Source of the DNA: Daucus carota subsp. sativus
Lineage: Eukaryota > Streptophyta > Magnoliopsida > Apiales > Apiaceae
Length of the DNA: 64,000 bases
Assembly: GCF_001625215.2 (NCBI RefSeq)
Contig: NC_030385.2
Location: 7,805,135 to 7,869,134 of the forward strand
Direction: 5' to 3'
Shown: in pieces, positions 1 through 12,720 of the stretch
How the letters are laid out: each line of letters opens with the position of its first letter
Numbering within the stretch: position 1 is the first letter of the stretch
The notes under the pieces: model-generated
What the model saw: only the letters and a program-made list of their open reading frames with translations
What the model was told of the DNA's origin: nothing
Database searches by the model: none
Translations under genes and position numbers: made by a program

Positions 1-571
1 GTACACCATATAACCTTTTCAAATATACTCATTAAAATTATGGACTTGTCTAAGAGCAACAATCATAGGCTTTCATTTTTTTTTTGAAAGATACCTAACA
101 AACTCGATATTTGAATTTTTTTTTAACAAGATACGCTTTACCATACGGTTTCAAAATATTTAATAGTTTATTAAAAAAAAAATTCAACTAAAACATTACT
201 TAAAGATTCTCCAGCTCTGAAATGAAAACTATTCATATGTTGTTTTCCCTTACTTGCTTTGACAATAGTGCAATTGATAACATTTATTATATTATTTAAA
301 AGATTTTTAATACATGACAAAACTTAATTGATTCAAATGGATTTTTTTTTTTTTTTTTGTAAGGATTCAAATAGAATTTGAATTTGAAAGTATGTTTGGG
401 AATGATGTTAAAGATTATTATGGATTATGAATCTGAATAAGTACAAGTAAAAAAAAGTGGTGTTGATGAAATTTATAATAACTTATCGCAAAAATATTTG
501 AATTTGACCCAAACCCGATCCACGGCGTACCTGTTCAGGTGGAGTTGCTGAAGCGAGTGATTAGAGCGACG
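1..571. other. Upstream spacer of the F-box/LRR gene
   Basis: AT-rich sequence with no coding region I can support. It holds two poly(T) tracts, near 78 and 343. The second is flanked by near-identical 12-bp copies of GATTCAAATGGA / GATTCAAATAGA, which suggests a tiny retroposon stub. The promoter of the gene that follows presumably lies here, but I see no distinctive motif. Confidence 0.5.
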
Positions 572-2651
572 ATGAATAGCAGCAGCAGCAGCAGCCGGAA
601 AACAATAAGAAGAATCGAGAGCAACGGGCATATGGACAGTCTACCCAGTAGCTTACTGATCCATGATATTCTCTCCACACTCGATTTCGAAACCCTTTGC
701 TCTGTTTCTTGCGTTTCCAAACCCCTCCGCCTCGCCGCTTCTCAGGCCCTCTCTCTCTTCTCCTCTCTCGATCTCTCCGTAACTCCTCTACTCTTCTTTT
801 AATTATATATCTCCTGCTCAACAATTGTTTTCACTGTTCTTAATTTTTTTTGTAATGGGGATTTATCACTGTGTTGACAGGCCTTTTCTCCTGATGCCCA
901 CTTGATTACACAGATTTTTCCGAGGTTTACGAATCTTAAAACTATTGCACTTAATTGTCTCCGGCTTGATGATATTTATGTCACGAATATACTTGGTGCC
1001 CATGTCGAGGAATTGAAGTTGCTCAAGTGCTCTTCACTTTCTTCTCATGTTCTTGCTTCTATTGGAACTTGTTGTCCTAATTTAAGGATGCTTGTGTTAG
1101 AATTGGCAGATACCGACCACCCTAAGATATTTAGCCGTAATCTTGCTCAGCTGCTTCGTGGTTGCTCACACTTAGAGGTATATGTTAATCTTGTGGGAAT
1201 GTTATTAATTGTTATTGTTTATCTTAGTGTTTTCACTTGCCATTAAATTTCCCTGCTATAGCAATTTTGTTTCTTTGTCGTGATTTCAGTCATTAAGCAT
1301 TAAGATCCGAGGAGTACAGGATTACGCGGATAGTTTCAGATCTATTGAACTCCACCTCCCTCAAGGTGTCAAATTTTTGAGGCTGCGACCAATTTTGGAG
1401 CGAAATGCTATCAGTTTAATATATAAACTCGGGGTGGCTAAATACATAAACCATTTTATACCTGTCTGTCCAGATTCCTCTGTATTCAACTTACAGTCCT
1501 TATCACTTGTCTTAGATGTTATCTCTGACGAGCTTATCTTTGCAATCGCAAACTCACTCCCTTTCCTACTTGAGTTGGACCTTGAAGACAGGCCAATGAG
1601 TCAACCAAGATTGCCCCATGACTTGACCAACAATGGGCTTCAGTCCTTGAGCTCATGCCGACGGTTGATTAGCCTCTCTTTAATACGAAGTCATCGAAAC
1701 CGGCCCGTTTATTTCAAAAACATAAATGATATGGGTTTTTTCCTGCTTTTAGAGGGCTGTAAAAATTTAGAGTCAGTAAGAGTAGGTGGGCTATCTATAG
1801 TTAGTGATGCTGGTTTTGGTTCAATCCTGCAATCCTGCCTGAACCTAAAAAAGTTTGAGGTCCGTAATGCATTACAGTTATCAGATTTGGCATTGGCTGA
1901 AAGTCTTGGGGGATCATGTTCGCTTGTTGAGCTAAAATTGGTTTCATGTAGTCTTTTGACTAGTGCCTTTATAGAGGATATAAATTCTTCTAGTACATTG
2001 GAGGTACTTGACCTTAGTGGCTGTAGAAGTGTAGCTGATGCCTGTCTTTCATCTGTTTCATTTATTAATACTTTGAACACCCTAGATCTCTCTGGAGCAG
2101 ATGTCACCGATAGTGGGTTGGCCTTTCTCAGTAAAGGTAATTCGCCTATTGCACGCTTGTGCCTTAGAGGCTGCAAGAGAGTAACCAACGAAGGTATCAG
2201 TCTGTTGCTAAATGGAAGAGGGCAGATTCGAAAGACACTGTCCACTTTGAACATAGGAGGCATTCGCGGGATATCAGATGAAGGCATCCAGACCATTTCT
2301 ACTGCTGCTCTGGCCTTGTCAGAACTGTCTATAAGGTATTGCCATAGTGTGACAGATGCTTCAATTGAGGAATTGGTTTCTGAGAGTAGGTACCAAAATG
2401 ATGGCAAATTACTTAGGAAACTTGATCTCTGTCACTGTATTGGTTTGTCCGCTCACTCATTGGAAACACTGAAGAGTCCTTACTTTCGCGCTCTACAGTG
2501 GCTTGGTGTTGGATCAACCCGCTTGACTGAGAAAGGAGACGCTGCATTGGCTGAAATTTGTAGGGGAAGGCCGTGTCTGACTCTGTGTCAGGAAGGCTGT
2601 GAGGTGGGATGTGATGATGGTTGGCAGTTTCATAGATCTACCAGAGGCTAA
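572..2651 (+). CDS. F-box/LRR-repeat protein, At-B-like
   Basis: Three exons, 572-778, 881-1177 and 1290-2651, all joined in phase 0 at GT-AG introns, give about 621 residues. The N-terminus has a serine run, then an F-box (about residues 18-60, with SLPSSLLIHDILSTLDFETL), which would bind SKP1 in an SCF ubiquitin ligase. The rest is a series of cysteine-containing leucine-rich repeats (patterns such as LDLSGCRSVADACLSSV and LCLRGCKRVTNEGISLL) that normally recruit the substrate. The C-terminus EGCEVGCDDGWQFH resembles the Arabidopsis F-box protein At-B group. I chose the ATG at 572; the in-frame codon upstream at 539 is GTG. The substrate is unknown. The gene looks intact. Confidence 0.9.
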
Positions 2652-3348
2652 TGTTTTCTTGTGACAACTTGCTCACTAGATTTTGTGCACCTTCTGTATC
2701 ATTATGTTACAATTTGTTTTGTCCAAATGTACAGACAGCCACATGATTTGTACACTAACAATTTCGGCAAAGATGCACGAGTATAGATTTGCCTGCTCAC
2801 TCGAAACCCAGACAAGATACTTTACAGTGATTATTATATTAATTTCTTGCTTGTCATTCACCAGAGGCATCAACAATATAAAGACTTCAACAAAGTTTAT
2901 AGTTACTGAGAAAATTATTTCCGTATAAATATATCATTCACCTGGTGCGTCAACAATATATATTCCTTAAAAGTTGCTGTTTCCCAATAAGTCACTGTTT
3001 TGATCTGATAATAGGGCAAATAAATTAGAATAAAGTAGTCAAAAATTACATGTCCAGTAAGTCATAGCTTTTTTAATGTTCAACCTACTAACTTGTATAT
3101 GTACTAAAGTTTAATAGAAAATGATTTAGGACGAGCAAACCCAACATTGTCTGTTGCATGTTTAGCCTAAAAGATTTGATCAGATGGGGAAAAAAGCAAT
3201 AGTTCCCTGCACAAGAAAGGGAGCAAAGACCATATCTGCTTGCCAGACTCAAAGCACATGAACATAAAATCCTAAGAATATGGCCTGTAAAGGAGAACTC
3301 GGTCAAAAAGAGTAGGGTGCATAGGGTAAAGCTTTTCATTTGCAGCTT
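2652..3348. other. Spacer between converging genes
   Basis: Shared 3' flanks of the F-box/LRR gene (+) and CSN6 (-). No coding potential beyond short chance ORFs. I see no repeat or RNA gene. Confidence 0.5.
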
Positions 3349-6300
3349 CTATATAAATGCAGATCTTCCTCCCCTTCGACTGTGTCGGTCATAGGCAGTG
3401 TTGAATTTGTCAACCAGCTCATTCATAGTACTGCACATATAAGGGGAAATATCAAAATACTAAACAAGTATCTGCTCGCTGCAATTTAAAATCAAGTGAA
3501 TTCTCTTTTAAATGCACTTAATGATGGAGCTTTTTACAGAGTTTACAATAAGATGAAAACATATACAAACTACAAATTTAGTTAAACAAACTGCAGCTCC
3601 AGAATCCTGTTATCCTGGTAGTGTGCCCAAAGCTCAAATGAATAAATACTATAGATGAAAGATATACTCGTGTCTTTGGGAAAAGCCAAAGCTCTTATAT
3701 TATGACCAAATATTGGAGAGACATCCTAGCCAATAATTATGAGTAGAAGTCAGACATGGATCATGTACGCACCAAATTTGAATCAGTATGACTGTATCGC
3801 TTCTGTAAGGGATGGATTATTTTAAGGGAAATATCTAGAAATAAGTCAAGATGTATCTATAACAGTCCAAATTGTAATATGATTGAAATATTTGCCGTAC
3901 AGGAAAGAACAAAATTAGCAAAATACACTTTAATATCATACCTTGAGCAATTGGTGAACATGGCCAGGTAACTAACCAACAGTGTATCATTGTAATCCTA
4001 CAAAAGTAAATACGAATCAAGTAAAGAGTAATTAGTATCATATATCTATATTAATTCAGTTTGCTTTTGCTACCAAGTGGAGCAACAAATTCCAGTTACA
4101 CCAACAAATAAATACATGATCAGCTTAAACACAAAATAATTCACATGCACTAATCACTCACCATCAAGAAATCATCTTGAAATTTCAGCGACTCAACTGC
4201 CGGCAATCTCCTTAAGAGACTAGAAACTTGTCTTAGCAACGAATTCTCACAAGGCATCTCACCTGCATTTAACGCATGAATCATTTTAATACTCTTCAAC
4301 ATTCATTATCTTCAAGCATGTTCAGAGTACAAGCATTTGCATTCCAAAATTTTGGCAGCGGTTGAACTGGTAGGATCATAAACAATTCTGATATAAAGAC
4401 TATTTTTAAATGTTATGCATTGTTATATTATAATTTTAACAAAATATTATTTGCGAAATCTTTGCAATATAAAACTATTTCTAGTGACATATTATATATA
4501 ATATTTAATAATAAAAATTAACAGGATCCTTGTATCAACCCACGAACCCGATTTATTTGCACCGTCCCAACTCCCACGTACCCGAACTCGTACCGCATAC
4601 CAAATCAATCCATGATACTACTCCCGACACCAGATCATGCAAACCCCTCTTTTGTGTCTCAATTTATATTATTCCAAACCCCAATATCATCCCATGCTAT
4701 ATTATGTGCTTACCTTTTGCTATTTTGCAAATGGGAAGACCCAATATTCATCATTAACTTATTTTCGCCACATATAAAAAAGCACTTGTCCTAGAAAAAA
4801 CTTTTCTTCCTCCAGCCTTTTTTTGACCTGATTAATAGCAATTTTGTGCGGCAAGTTTACTATGAAAACTGCTTAACCAAGCGCTTGGGGGTTATTTGTA
4901 GCAGTTAACACCTGGCCCTGCCTCAGCAGCCCCATTATGACATGAATGTTTTCTTAGAACTTCACAAGAAAGAGAAGCATGTCGGATAATAGTATTTTTC
5001 AGTGAGTTGCCCCAACTATGGTTACCTCAATAAGCAATGTAGGACCAAGTTTTTCAATAGGAATAGGCTTCTTTTTTTGATAAAAGAAATACCTTTTTCC
5101 ATAGCAAGAAGATAGTGATGAAGAACTCTGATACGGCTATTCAGCATCTTAATGGCGCTGTGTATGCCTGTAAGGTGGGCCGCCACTAAACAATACAGAC
5201 ACTAATAAGAGTTTCGCACTTACTTTGCTCAATAGAGAAAAGAATTAATATAGAATAAGATCTCCACGAGTTAAAGAATAGATGGGGATAGCTTACACTG
5301 AGTAGCAGCTGAACCACCATCAGAAGGTTTAAGATGTGCAACATGGTCCACCGAAATGCGTTCTGCTTCTACTGTCTAAAATTGAGATATAAAAGATTCA
5401 GTCGTCTTGTCTTGTATACTTATATGAAACATGACATAAATCCTACAATAAATCCAACCTCAATGCTGTAGCTTGAACGAACGAAAATGAGTTGTGGAAT
5501 TGCGTCTATGATATGCAGCTCTGATTTGTTGGCAGTCCATGTAACCAAAAAGATTTGCATCAGTAAAGGAGATAAAAAGATAAATATCCCTAGCAACAAA
5601 CTGAAAAAATGGAAGACAAGTGGTTGCCAAATGTTACTAAGTTAATTGCGGCCCATGATAGCACTTGACAAGACAATGTATCCTCACAAGTCAATTACAA
5701 TTTCAGTAGCTAATTATGCTGGGAAATTTTATACATATATATAACACAATGTCAGTAAAAAGCACAATATTAAAGTAATCAAAACAGTTGAAGTGCTCCG
5801 TAAGTCACATTTTAAAAAAAAGTGAAGAAGGAGAGCCACATTTACAACACTGAACTTTACTAAACTAGACTTGCAGATTACCCCTATTGATGGATAAGAG
5901 AACTATCATTACATGCAGGCTTGGTGCAATTCAAATACGAATCTCAAAATAATTAAAAATGCAGAGTCCAGTGACAATTTGTATAGAGGTTACATACCAC
6001 TTTCAAATATAGTTACAGGGAGATCTTTCTGTGCATGGTTGATTGAAGGATTCAACAGTACGAATACAGGGCTCTCATTAATATCCATCAACTGAAAACA
6101 AAAGGGCAAATCATCAATCATTATGCTACTAGTACAATATAAAAGATAATATTCAGCGAAAAGGCTAAATAAGTTTGATCCTTCAAGGTAAAACACATGT
6201 ACAGTTTGTGTGTACACATGCACCTAAGGCCTAAATACATATTTACATATACATAAATATATGTGTGCTTGTACATTGAAGTTTATTAAGAAAATAATTT

Positions 6301-7517
6301 TTTAATTAATAAAGACATAAATAAAACAAAAAAAAAAATATGATCCATCCTCCATCCACCCGGTAAAAAATTTAAATAGTTAAAAAGTCAAATCATTTTA
6401 ATCCGACCCTTGATTTTCAAAAAAAAATCCCATAAATTACACAAAATTTCATATATATATAAACGCTTTCCCTCCCTGACCTCCAATCCAGACACACCCT
6501 AAAGCATCAGAACATACTACATGAACTAGGCAATGGTATCAAACTGCAATAGTTCAATACATTCAAACAATCCACTTCATATTCAACTCCATATATGCAG
6601 ATGCTACTAATTCTTTAACTTACAGATTTGTGAATAATCATATCTGATTCCTGCGCATCACTCCCAGTTGAATACCATCCGAGTATATAGAAGTTAGGGA
6701 ACACTTTCTTATCTGCTCCATTCATATTGTAACAACAATAAACAACGAAACCAAATTAGTTCTTGGAATAAAATACTATCCTAGTATATTGTAAGTCGTG
6801 ACTCCCGAAAATCTGTAGAATTTATAAGCAAAAATGACTCATAGTATGCCTACATTAAAATTACCATATATTAATGGATAAATTATTACTTTCTCTTGAC
6901 ATTATAAACGGTGCATTTTAGTGTGTCATCGCCGAGAGTTTGTTCTGCAAAGTTAGTTTTAGTGTTTGCTCAATATAACAAACTACAGTAATCTACAAAA
7001 GGCATATCCTCGACAAATTTCATCATATTTTAGTAATTCTTCTACTTGTGAACTTAACTTCAGTGAATTCCAGAGATCCATAGAGTTTGTAGCCTAATAC
7101 GACATGAAGTGTAACTACAGTAGCAATTATTAGAATTTGACAACTTACAATGACCTCAGATAAATTAAGAATTTGGATAAATTAATAAAATTCACCATCA
7201 ATTTGAACATAAACAAGTAGATAAATTGGAAAGAATGACTGACAGAGCTCTTGCTTCTTCAAAAGGAAGGCGCGATCGAGAGACTGAGTAGATTCATCGA
7301 AAAGAAGCTCGAAGCTGTTGAAAATCTCAACGGTTCGGCCTCTCTGAACACCGATCACACAACCAAAAACCCTAGGCGGAGGCGACGTCGTATCGCCGTT
7401 GGATTGAGTAGAAGGCCCGAGAGATTGGGACCTGACGCGAGTGAAGTGATCTGATATGTTGACGATAACCAGGGGATGGAGCTTGAATGTGAGATTGCTG
7501 CTTGACGATGAAGCCAT
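3349..7517 (-). CDS. CSN6: COP9 signalosome subunit 6
   Basis: Nine exons (7517-7244, 6712-6624, 6091-5998, 5520-5459, 5375-5297, 5185-5093, 4262-4162, 3997-3942, 3430-3349) sum to 930 nt, an intact 309-residue protein. It begins MASSSSSNLTFKLHPLVIVN and carries the MPN (Mov34/PAD-1) core with FGCVIGVQRGRTVEIFNSFE, LGWYSTGSDAQESDMIIHKS and LMDINESPVFVLLNP. Like other CSN6 proteins it lacks the JAMM zinc ligands seen in CSN5, so it is a structural MPN- subunit. The C-terminus ends FNTAYDRHSRRGGRSAFI. In plants CSN6 is part of the eight-subunit complex that removes NEDD8 from cullins and represses photomorphogenesis in the dark. Splice phases agree throughout, so it should be functional. Confidence 0.96.
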
Positions 7518-8184
7518 TGTTTGGGTGATTACTAGGGTTTCTCCGACTGATGAGCGCTGAGCAGTGGGGCTTCTGTAAATTTGTTTTAATTTTGTAACGT
7601 TTGCACCTCTGTATTATTATTTATTTATTTTTTACAAATACGGCTTATAACTCTGGTATTTGCTCAAAAAAAACTAATATATCTTGCCCGTGCATCGCAC
7701 ACGGATAATTCATGTTGCTTTCATATTATTGTAACTCTTATCTTATCTGTACACATCCACTAATCTCATATTAATAGCATATTGTTACGTGTCCCTGTTT
7801 ATAACTCATTAACGATACAATGTTACGAAACATACGTACTCTATTTGTGTTATCGGATTGGTATCTAAATCTGATTATGAATGCAGTGAAATAACGGTAT
7901 CATCCTTAATTCTAATGGAACTTATATTAAAAATAAGAGAAATCTTTTCACAAAGACCCAGTAGATAATAGGAATCCGTAGACAAACAGCAAGATGTAAT
8001 AGAAATCCGTACACAAACACTAAAACCCTTAATAATATCCACAAATCCAATGCATACTGAATACTGCATACTGAATAGTAATAAAAACTGGAATGCTGAA
8101 GTGAATAGTAATCAGGTGGAGAGCTCCTCATGCATTTCGCGAAGCGTAGCAAAGGAAGCCACCATCTATTATTAGCTGAGGAAC
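7518..8184. other. Spacer with a Helitron-type terminal hairpin
   Basis: Holds the promoter side of CSN6 and the 3' flank of the RPA-like gene. On the minus strand, at about 7674-7705, a short stem-loop (CCGTG ... CACGG) lies about a dozen bases before TTAG followed by T. This matches the usual 3' end of plant Helitrons (hairpin then CTRR, inserted before T), apart from TTAG in place of CTAG. The element would extend towards higher coordinates, the same orientation as the RPA-like gene. I could not find the matching TC end. Confidence 0.4.
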
Positions 8185-11175
8185 TCACGGTTCCTGCAAT
8201 TTTACAAAGAGTTTCAAACGTTAGTTTCGCAATACAGGCTATTTTGAAATGAGTTCGAAAGTAGTGATTTTATGGTTTCTGTGATAGGCAATTCAAGTAA
8301 AATGTCCGAAGTATGGTTCCTAAAAAATATGTCATACAAACATACATGCAGTATTACCCTTGTGTAACAAAGTACAATTTTCAAGTCGGCATGGTAGACG
8401 CTATGGTTCATATTAGCATTGGAGGAGGCAGCAAGTACTTTTTATTGTAAAAATTGTTGAAAATATGCTAAAACATGTTACAGTTTTTAACAGGACATAA
8501 ACACTCACAAAGACTGAAAATATGTGTTGCTGGTTAACTACTTATCACAGATTCAATGGAGTACTGTACGAGGGGAGATTAGGCCTGAAGAAAGTACAAA
8601 CCGTTTTCACTCTTTTGGAAGAAGATTTTGAGGTTGATGGCGTGTCATTCTCTTCCGAAAGCTTGACAGCAGCGCTCTGCAAGTGAAGTTTTTAGCACAG
8701 GAATTCATACGATTTCAGGTGTGTAGCATTTTGAATATTGAAAAGCTTCGCCGCGTATATTTAGAGCACTTACATTGGCAATAGAAGACGTTGTGCTGTA
8801 TGTACCTGACACCGAACAAATAGCAGAAATAGGAGCACTTGCATCAATGGCATCCACAGCAAAAAACAGTCTGCTATTTACTTTAACGTTATCTTCATTG
8901 ATCAACAACTTCAGCCTGAGCTCTTTGCTTGATATAGTTCTAATCTGTTCAGGAAAATCCGTACTTGTCTGATTCTGTGAAAAATGTTATAAGACAAAAT
9001 TAGTCCGACACTCATGAATGCATGTAGGAAGAAGATTGACATTTTGGGTGTAAACCAACCTTGAGCTTGTCTGAGATCATTTTAGTGGCAGAAATTCCAA
9101 CCTTCCTCTTCACTGCACGATCCATAAGAACAAAGTTGTATGCTTCTGTAGAGTCCTCTCCAAGGACGACCACTCTGTACCTGAATGCCCCCAAAAAATC
9201 ATTTTAAACACGAATACTTTGATGGTTAAACGTATGACTGAGTTTTTAAGTTTAAATGAATACAGACCGTTTCTCAGCAACAGGAATGCAGTGCTCGCAG
9301 CTGGTGCAAAATAGCTTGCCATCTTGTTTTTCAACCTCGGATCCACATCCTCCACAACTATTACACCACCATCCAGTTTCTTCAACACTTACGATCTTGA
9401 CAACACAGAATATATTTTTCTGCAGTTATAAAAATCAAATACCAACTAAGTTTTGTTAATGTTAGCTTAGCAAACCAATAGGGTCTAATAAGCCGTGGAT
9501 AGTAAGCGGAAAAAACATATCATCTTTGTTTAATTTTCTTATATAATTATCCAATCAGGGAGAAAATGATAAGGAATCGAATCCACATAAAACCTTTATG
9601 TAATCTTCAGTGATTTTTTCACTTAGTTCATTCAGTGACATAGTTTCTACAATCTGATGCACGGTTCTGTTCGCTGGTGTTGCTGTATTTCCCTCGCCAG
9701 GTGTGTAACCTTCATCAATCAGCCTGTTAATTGCAAAACACACAGTTCCACATATTAAAATCTTCTGCCCATACATTTCATAACATTTATAGCTTATCAG
9801 TGAGCATATTATATATGTTGTGCCGATCAAGTCACCTCTGGCGCATAGCAATGACAGCGTCGATATCCAGATTCATGTAGATCCTCGAGGATGGGACAGT
9901 GTTTATCTGTACAGTATCTAAAAATAGGACATAGTTAGTGCCGCACTCTGGCTATCCCGAAAATACAACATATTAAGGCCACCTATTTAAAAACTATAAG
10001 CTAGTAGTTTTCTTACTGCGGAATGTCTTCAGCTTCGTGCATGTCATGATTGCGATGACAGGTGTTTCAATGGCTTTATCCTTTTCTTTTTGTGCCGCCT
10101 TTGCAAGATCACCCCAGATTGCCACAACACTAGAGTACCTGCAGCAATAAAATCACATTAGAAGTACAGAAACTAAAGTGGATTCTAAGTACGAAGTGAA
10201 TCACGTGTACAATTGTATAATTCTATTAAAGAGGGATGACCTTCCATCCGTCATCCTGAACCTGACGATATGCCTACGTCCATTGACTGTGTCGATCTCC
10301 TGCATATTCTCATACTCCTCACATACTCCAATGACATTTGCGTTTGTGTCATCGAGATGAATCATTGATGAAATCACAGTGCATTAATGGTATCATATGA
10401 GGCTTTGAGATTATAGTAGAAAATGTGTCTTACCAGTTCCGAATTCAGGCTATTCTGCATTATTATAAGATTTTGCAATTTTGAGTAGATCACTCATATC
10501 AACCAACTCAAATTTGTGCATGGGTATTATCAAGTCGTCATCTTCAATCTTCTCTACCCTCATGGAGTTTGAGAAATTGATCAGAGTCTTAGTAGATACT
10601 GGCTTCAAGGAGCCAAAAGCTTCCTTCGCATAGAAATTTGTGATTGCATAAAGACCTCCTTCCGTAATTTCAATTTTCTTACTCAATGCATTCCAGTTGT
10701 CCGCATAGACAAAAGCATGCACATGACAGTTCTACGCCAAAAGATATCATACAGTTTAAAAACTTTAGCCGAATAGTGTTAATGTCATTGCAATAGTGAA
10801 TTCCGAAAGTGTTAATACTCAACATGAATTAACATGTTTGACCCACTGAGGCATAATCTTATTTAGTATATGAGTATAAGGACAAATGAGCATGTAATCC
10901 AGTAGTGCATGTTATTGCAGTTATGACAGCTGTGTATGAAAGAATACTGTAGTGTAGGCATACGACGGGGACAGTTCCAACAATCAAAGCTGAAAACAAA
11001 AGTCCTTATGAGTTTAAACACTTACATCTTCATCCAGCAGTAACGGGTTGTAGCCCCTGAAGTTCTGTTTGCCTCCTGAATAATTTATTGATGGCCACAT
11101 TCGTGTCACGCGCACCTTGACACTCCAATCAGTTCGTGTACCATTAAGGCTACCCAGTTGATCGTATGTGTTCAT
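8185..11175 (-). pseudogene. RPA70-like OB-fold protein gene, probably broken
   Basis: The exons encode a replication protein A large-subunit-like protein. Exon 1 (11175-11026) gives MNTYDQLGSLNGTRTDWSVK, then an OB fold (VRVTRMWPSINYSGGKQN, HAFVYADNWNALSKKIEITE, EGGLYAITNFYAKEAFGSLK). Later exons give VIGVCEEYENMQEIDTVNGR, YSSVVAIWGDLAKAAQKEK, and the C-terminal zinc-ribbon OB fold (WWCNSCGGCG ... FCTSCEHC, then YRVVVLGEDSTEAYNFVL). RPA-like proteins bind single-stranded DNA. Two lesions show: an in-frame TAG at 10450-10452, where the frame otherwise continues into PEFGT, and no AG acceptor before the next exon (the expected site near 10337 reads AA). Other introns look normal. The short C-terminus ends at 8185 (VKTEP then stop). 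Plant Helitrons often carry RPA-like genes, so this may be a Helitron passenger. An unusual splice pattern could still rescue it. Confidence 0.7.
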
Positions 11176-12720
11176 CTTAGCTATGAAAAAGGAAAAAGCT
11201 TTAGAATGAAATATATGTGATCTTGTTCACTTATAAATAATCATAGTAAGCATATAAGCATAGATGATAGTGCATAGACGTGTACTCACAGCTCTATCTA
11301 AAACCTTGAGAGTCTGATGTCGTATTTTCCACCACGAAGTTCGTGGGTTTTATAATAACGTGTCATAGTGGTAGTTTTGAAATGGATTAGGGAACGCTCC
11401 GCAGATAGAGCCCAGTAGCTTGATTCCAGGAGTATGTGATGCTATTGTTTTTCAAACATATCAACATAACAGAATTTTAGGATAATCACTGAGCTTCGTA
11501 TACATGTCGATATCTGCACGTCCCGTGATTTGCGTTGTGATGGCTGTAAAACTAAGATTTCACAGCTAGGCTCTTAAACCGTGTGATATTGTAGGAAAGA
11601 AATCGGCTACAAACTATATCCATATCCATAGTTATATTGCGATTCAAATTCAGTTTTAAGGCTGTTGTACATATATGATTTCGAAATCGTAAGTAATTAA
11701 CTGGTTATTGATTTGATTAGATAGACTCAGATGAATGTGATGATCTAGATGCCAATTTGTATATATCACTTTCTAATAATATCAAAGACTATGTATAAAT
11801 CACACAGATATGAAATATATTATAGAATTTAACTGAATTTTATATTATACATATAACTAATATACTACTCTTAATACAAACTAATATTGTTATAGATAAT
11901 TAACTAAATATTATGTATGTGTTAAAGTTGTTATACATGTTAAATTATATAAGTGGAGCGATTGTAATTGTAAAGAAGATACATATGGACCAACACGGTG
12001 ATTAATTAATTTTCACGTCCTTACGGGCAACATCCACTTTTTAGTTTTAACTTACTTCGATAAATTTGATATTTCTTTTTGGAGAGAATATAAGTCCGAA
12101 CATTATAATTTACCAATAAACAAAGGAAATCGTGTGTCAAAAAATAGCATTTAATATTAAGATGTCTGTATAGGCTATTAATTCATTATTAATTGGTTAA
12201 AAGAGTAGTAAAAGATAATTAATTGTTCTGTACGTAGTAAATGTGTTTTATACATTAAATTGTATTATAGTTCTCATTCTAAGTAAAAATAAAGTTGCCA
12301 CTTGCGAAGATATATTTATATATCTGCGTATGTAGCTCGTAAGCCACAAACCAGAACTACCATTTTACCGTCCAATGAAATCCGACAAAAAATATGGTTG
12401 ATCTAAACGCGATTAATTAAATGTCTGTACAATATATTAAACCAGTAGATTTTGGAAGAATATTTTAAAGTTAAGTTTCGTTATCTAATAATTTATAATA
12501 TATATAATTTACTTTAATCGAATAGTAGTGATGGTTAGATTGGCTCTAAAAAATTTTACGTCACCTGCAAAAGTATTTTCTGAATTTCCATTCAACCTCT
12601 GCATGCAGCTCGTGGCGTCGCATGGCCAAGAAGTTGCTGCACTCCAACGCTGTCCCTACTCCATGGCTGTTGATCCCACGTGAAAGGCCTTACTTAAAGG
12701 TACATGTCTAATCCTATTTG
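11176..12720. other. AT-rich spacer
   Basis: No gene that I can support. Near 12590-12700 there is slightly GC-richer sequence with a short open stretch (MAKKLLHSNAVPTPWLLI) that could be a gene fragment, but it is too short to assign. The rest is AT-rich sequence without clear repeats. Confidence 0.4.

Noticed and set aside
539-571. Upstream start of the F-box/LRR gene at 539
   Set aside because: The codon is GTG. The first ATG in frame is at 572.
1709-2407. 232-codon minus-strand frame
   Set aside because: It is antisense to the LRR exon and has no similarity of its own.
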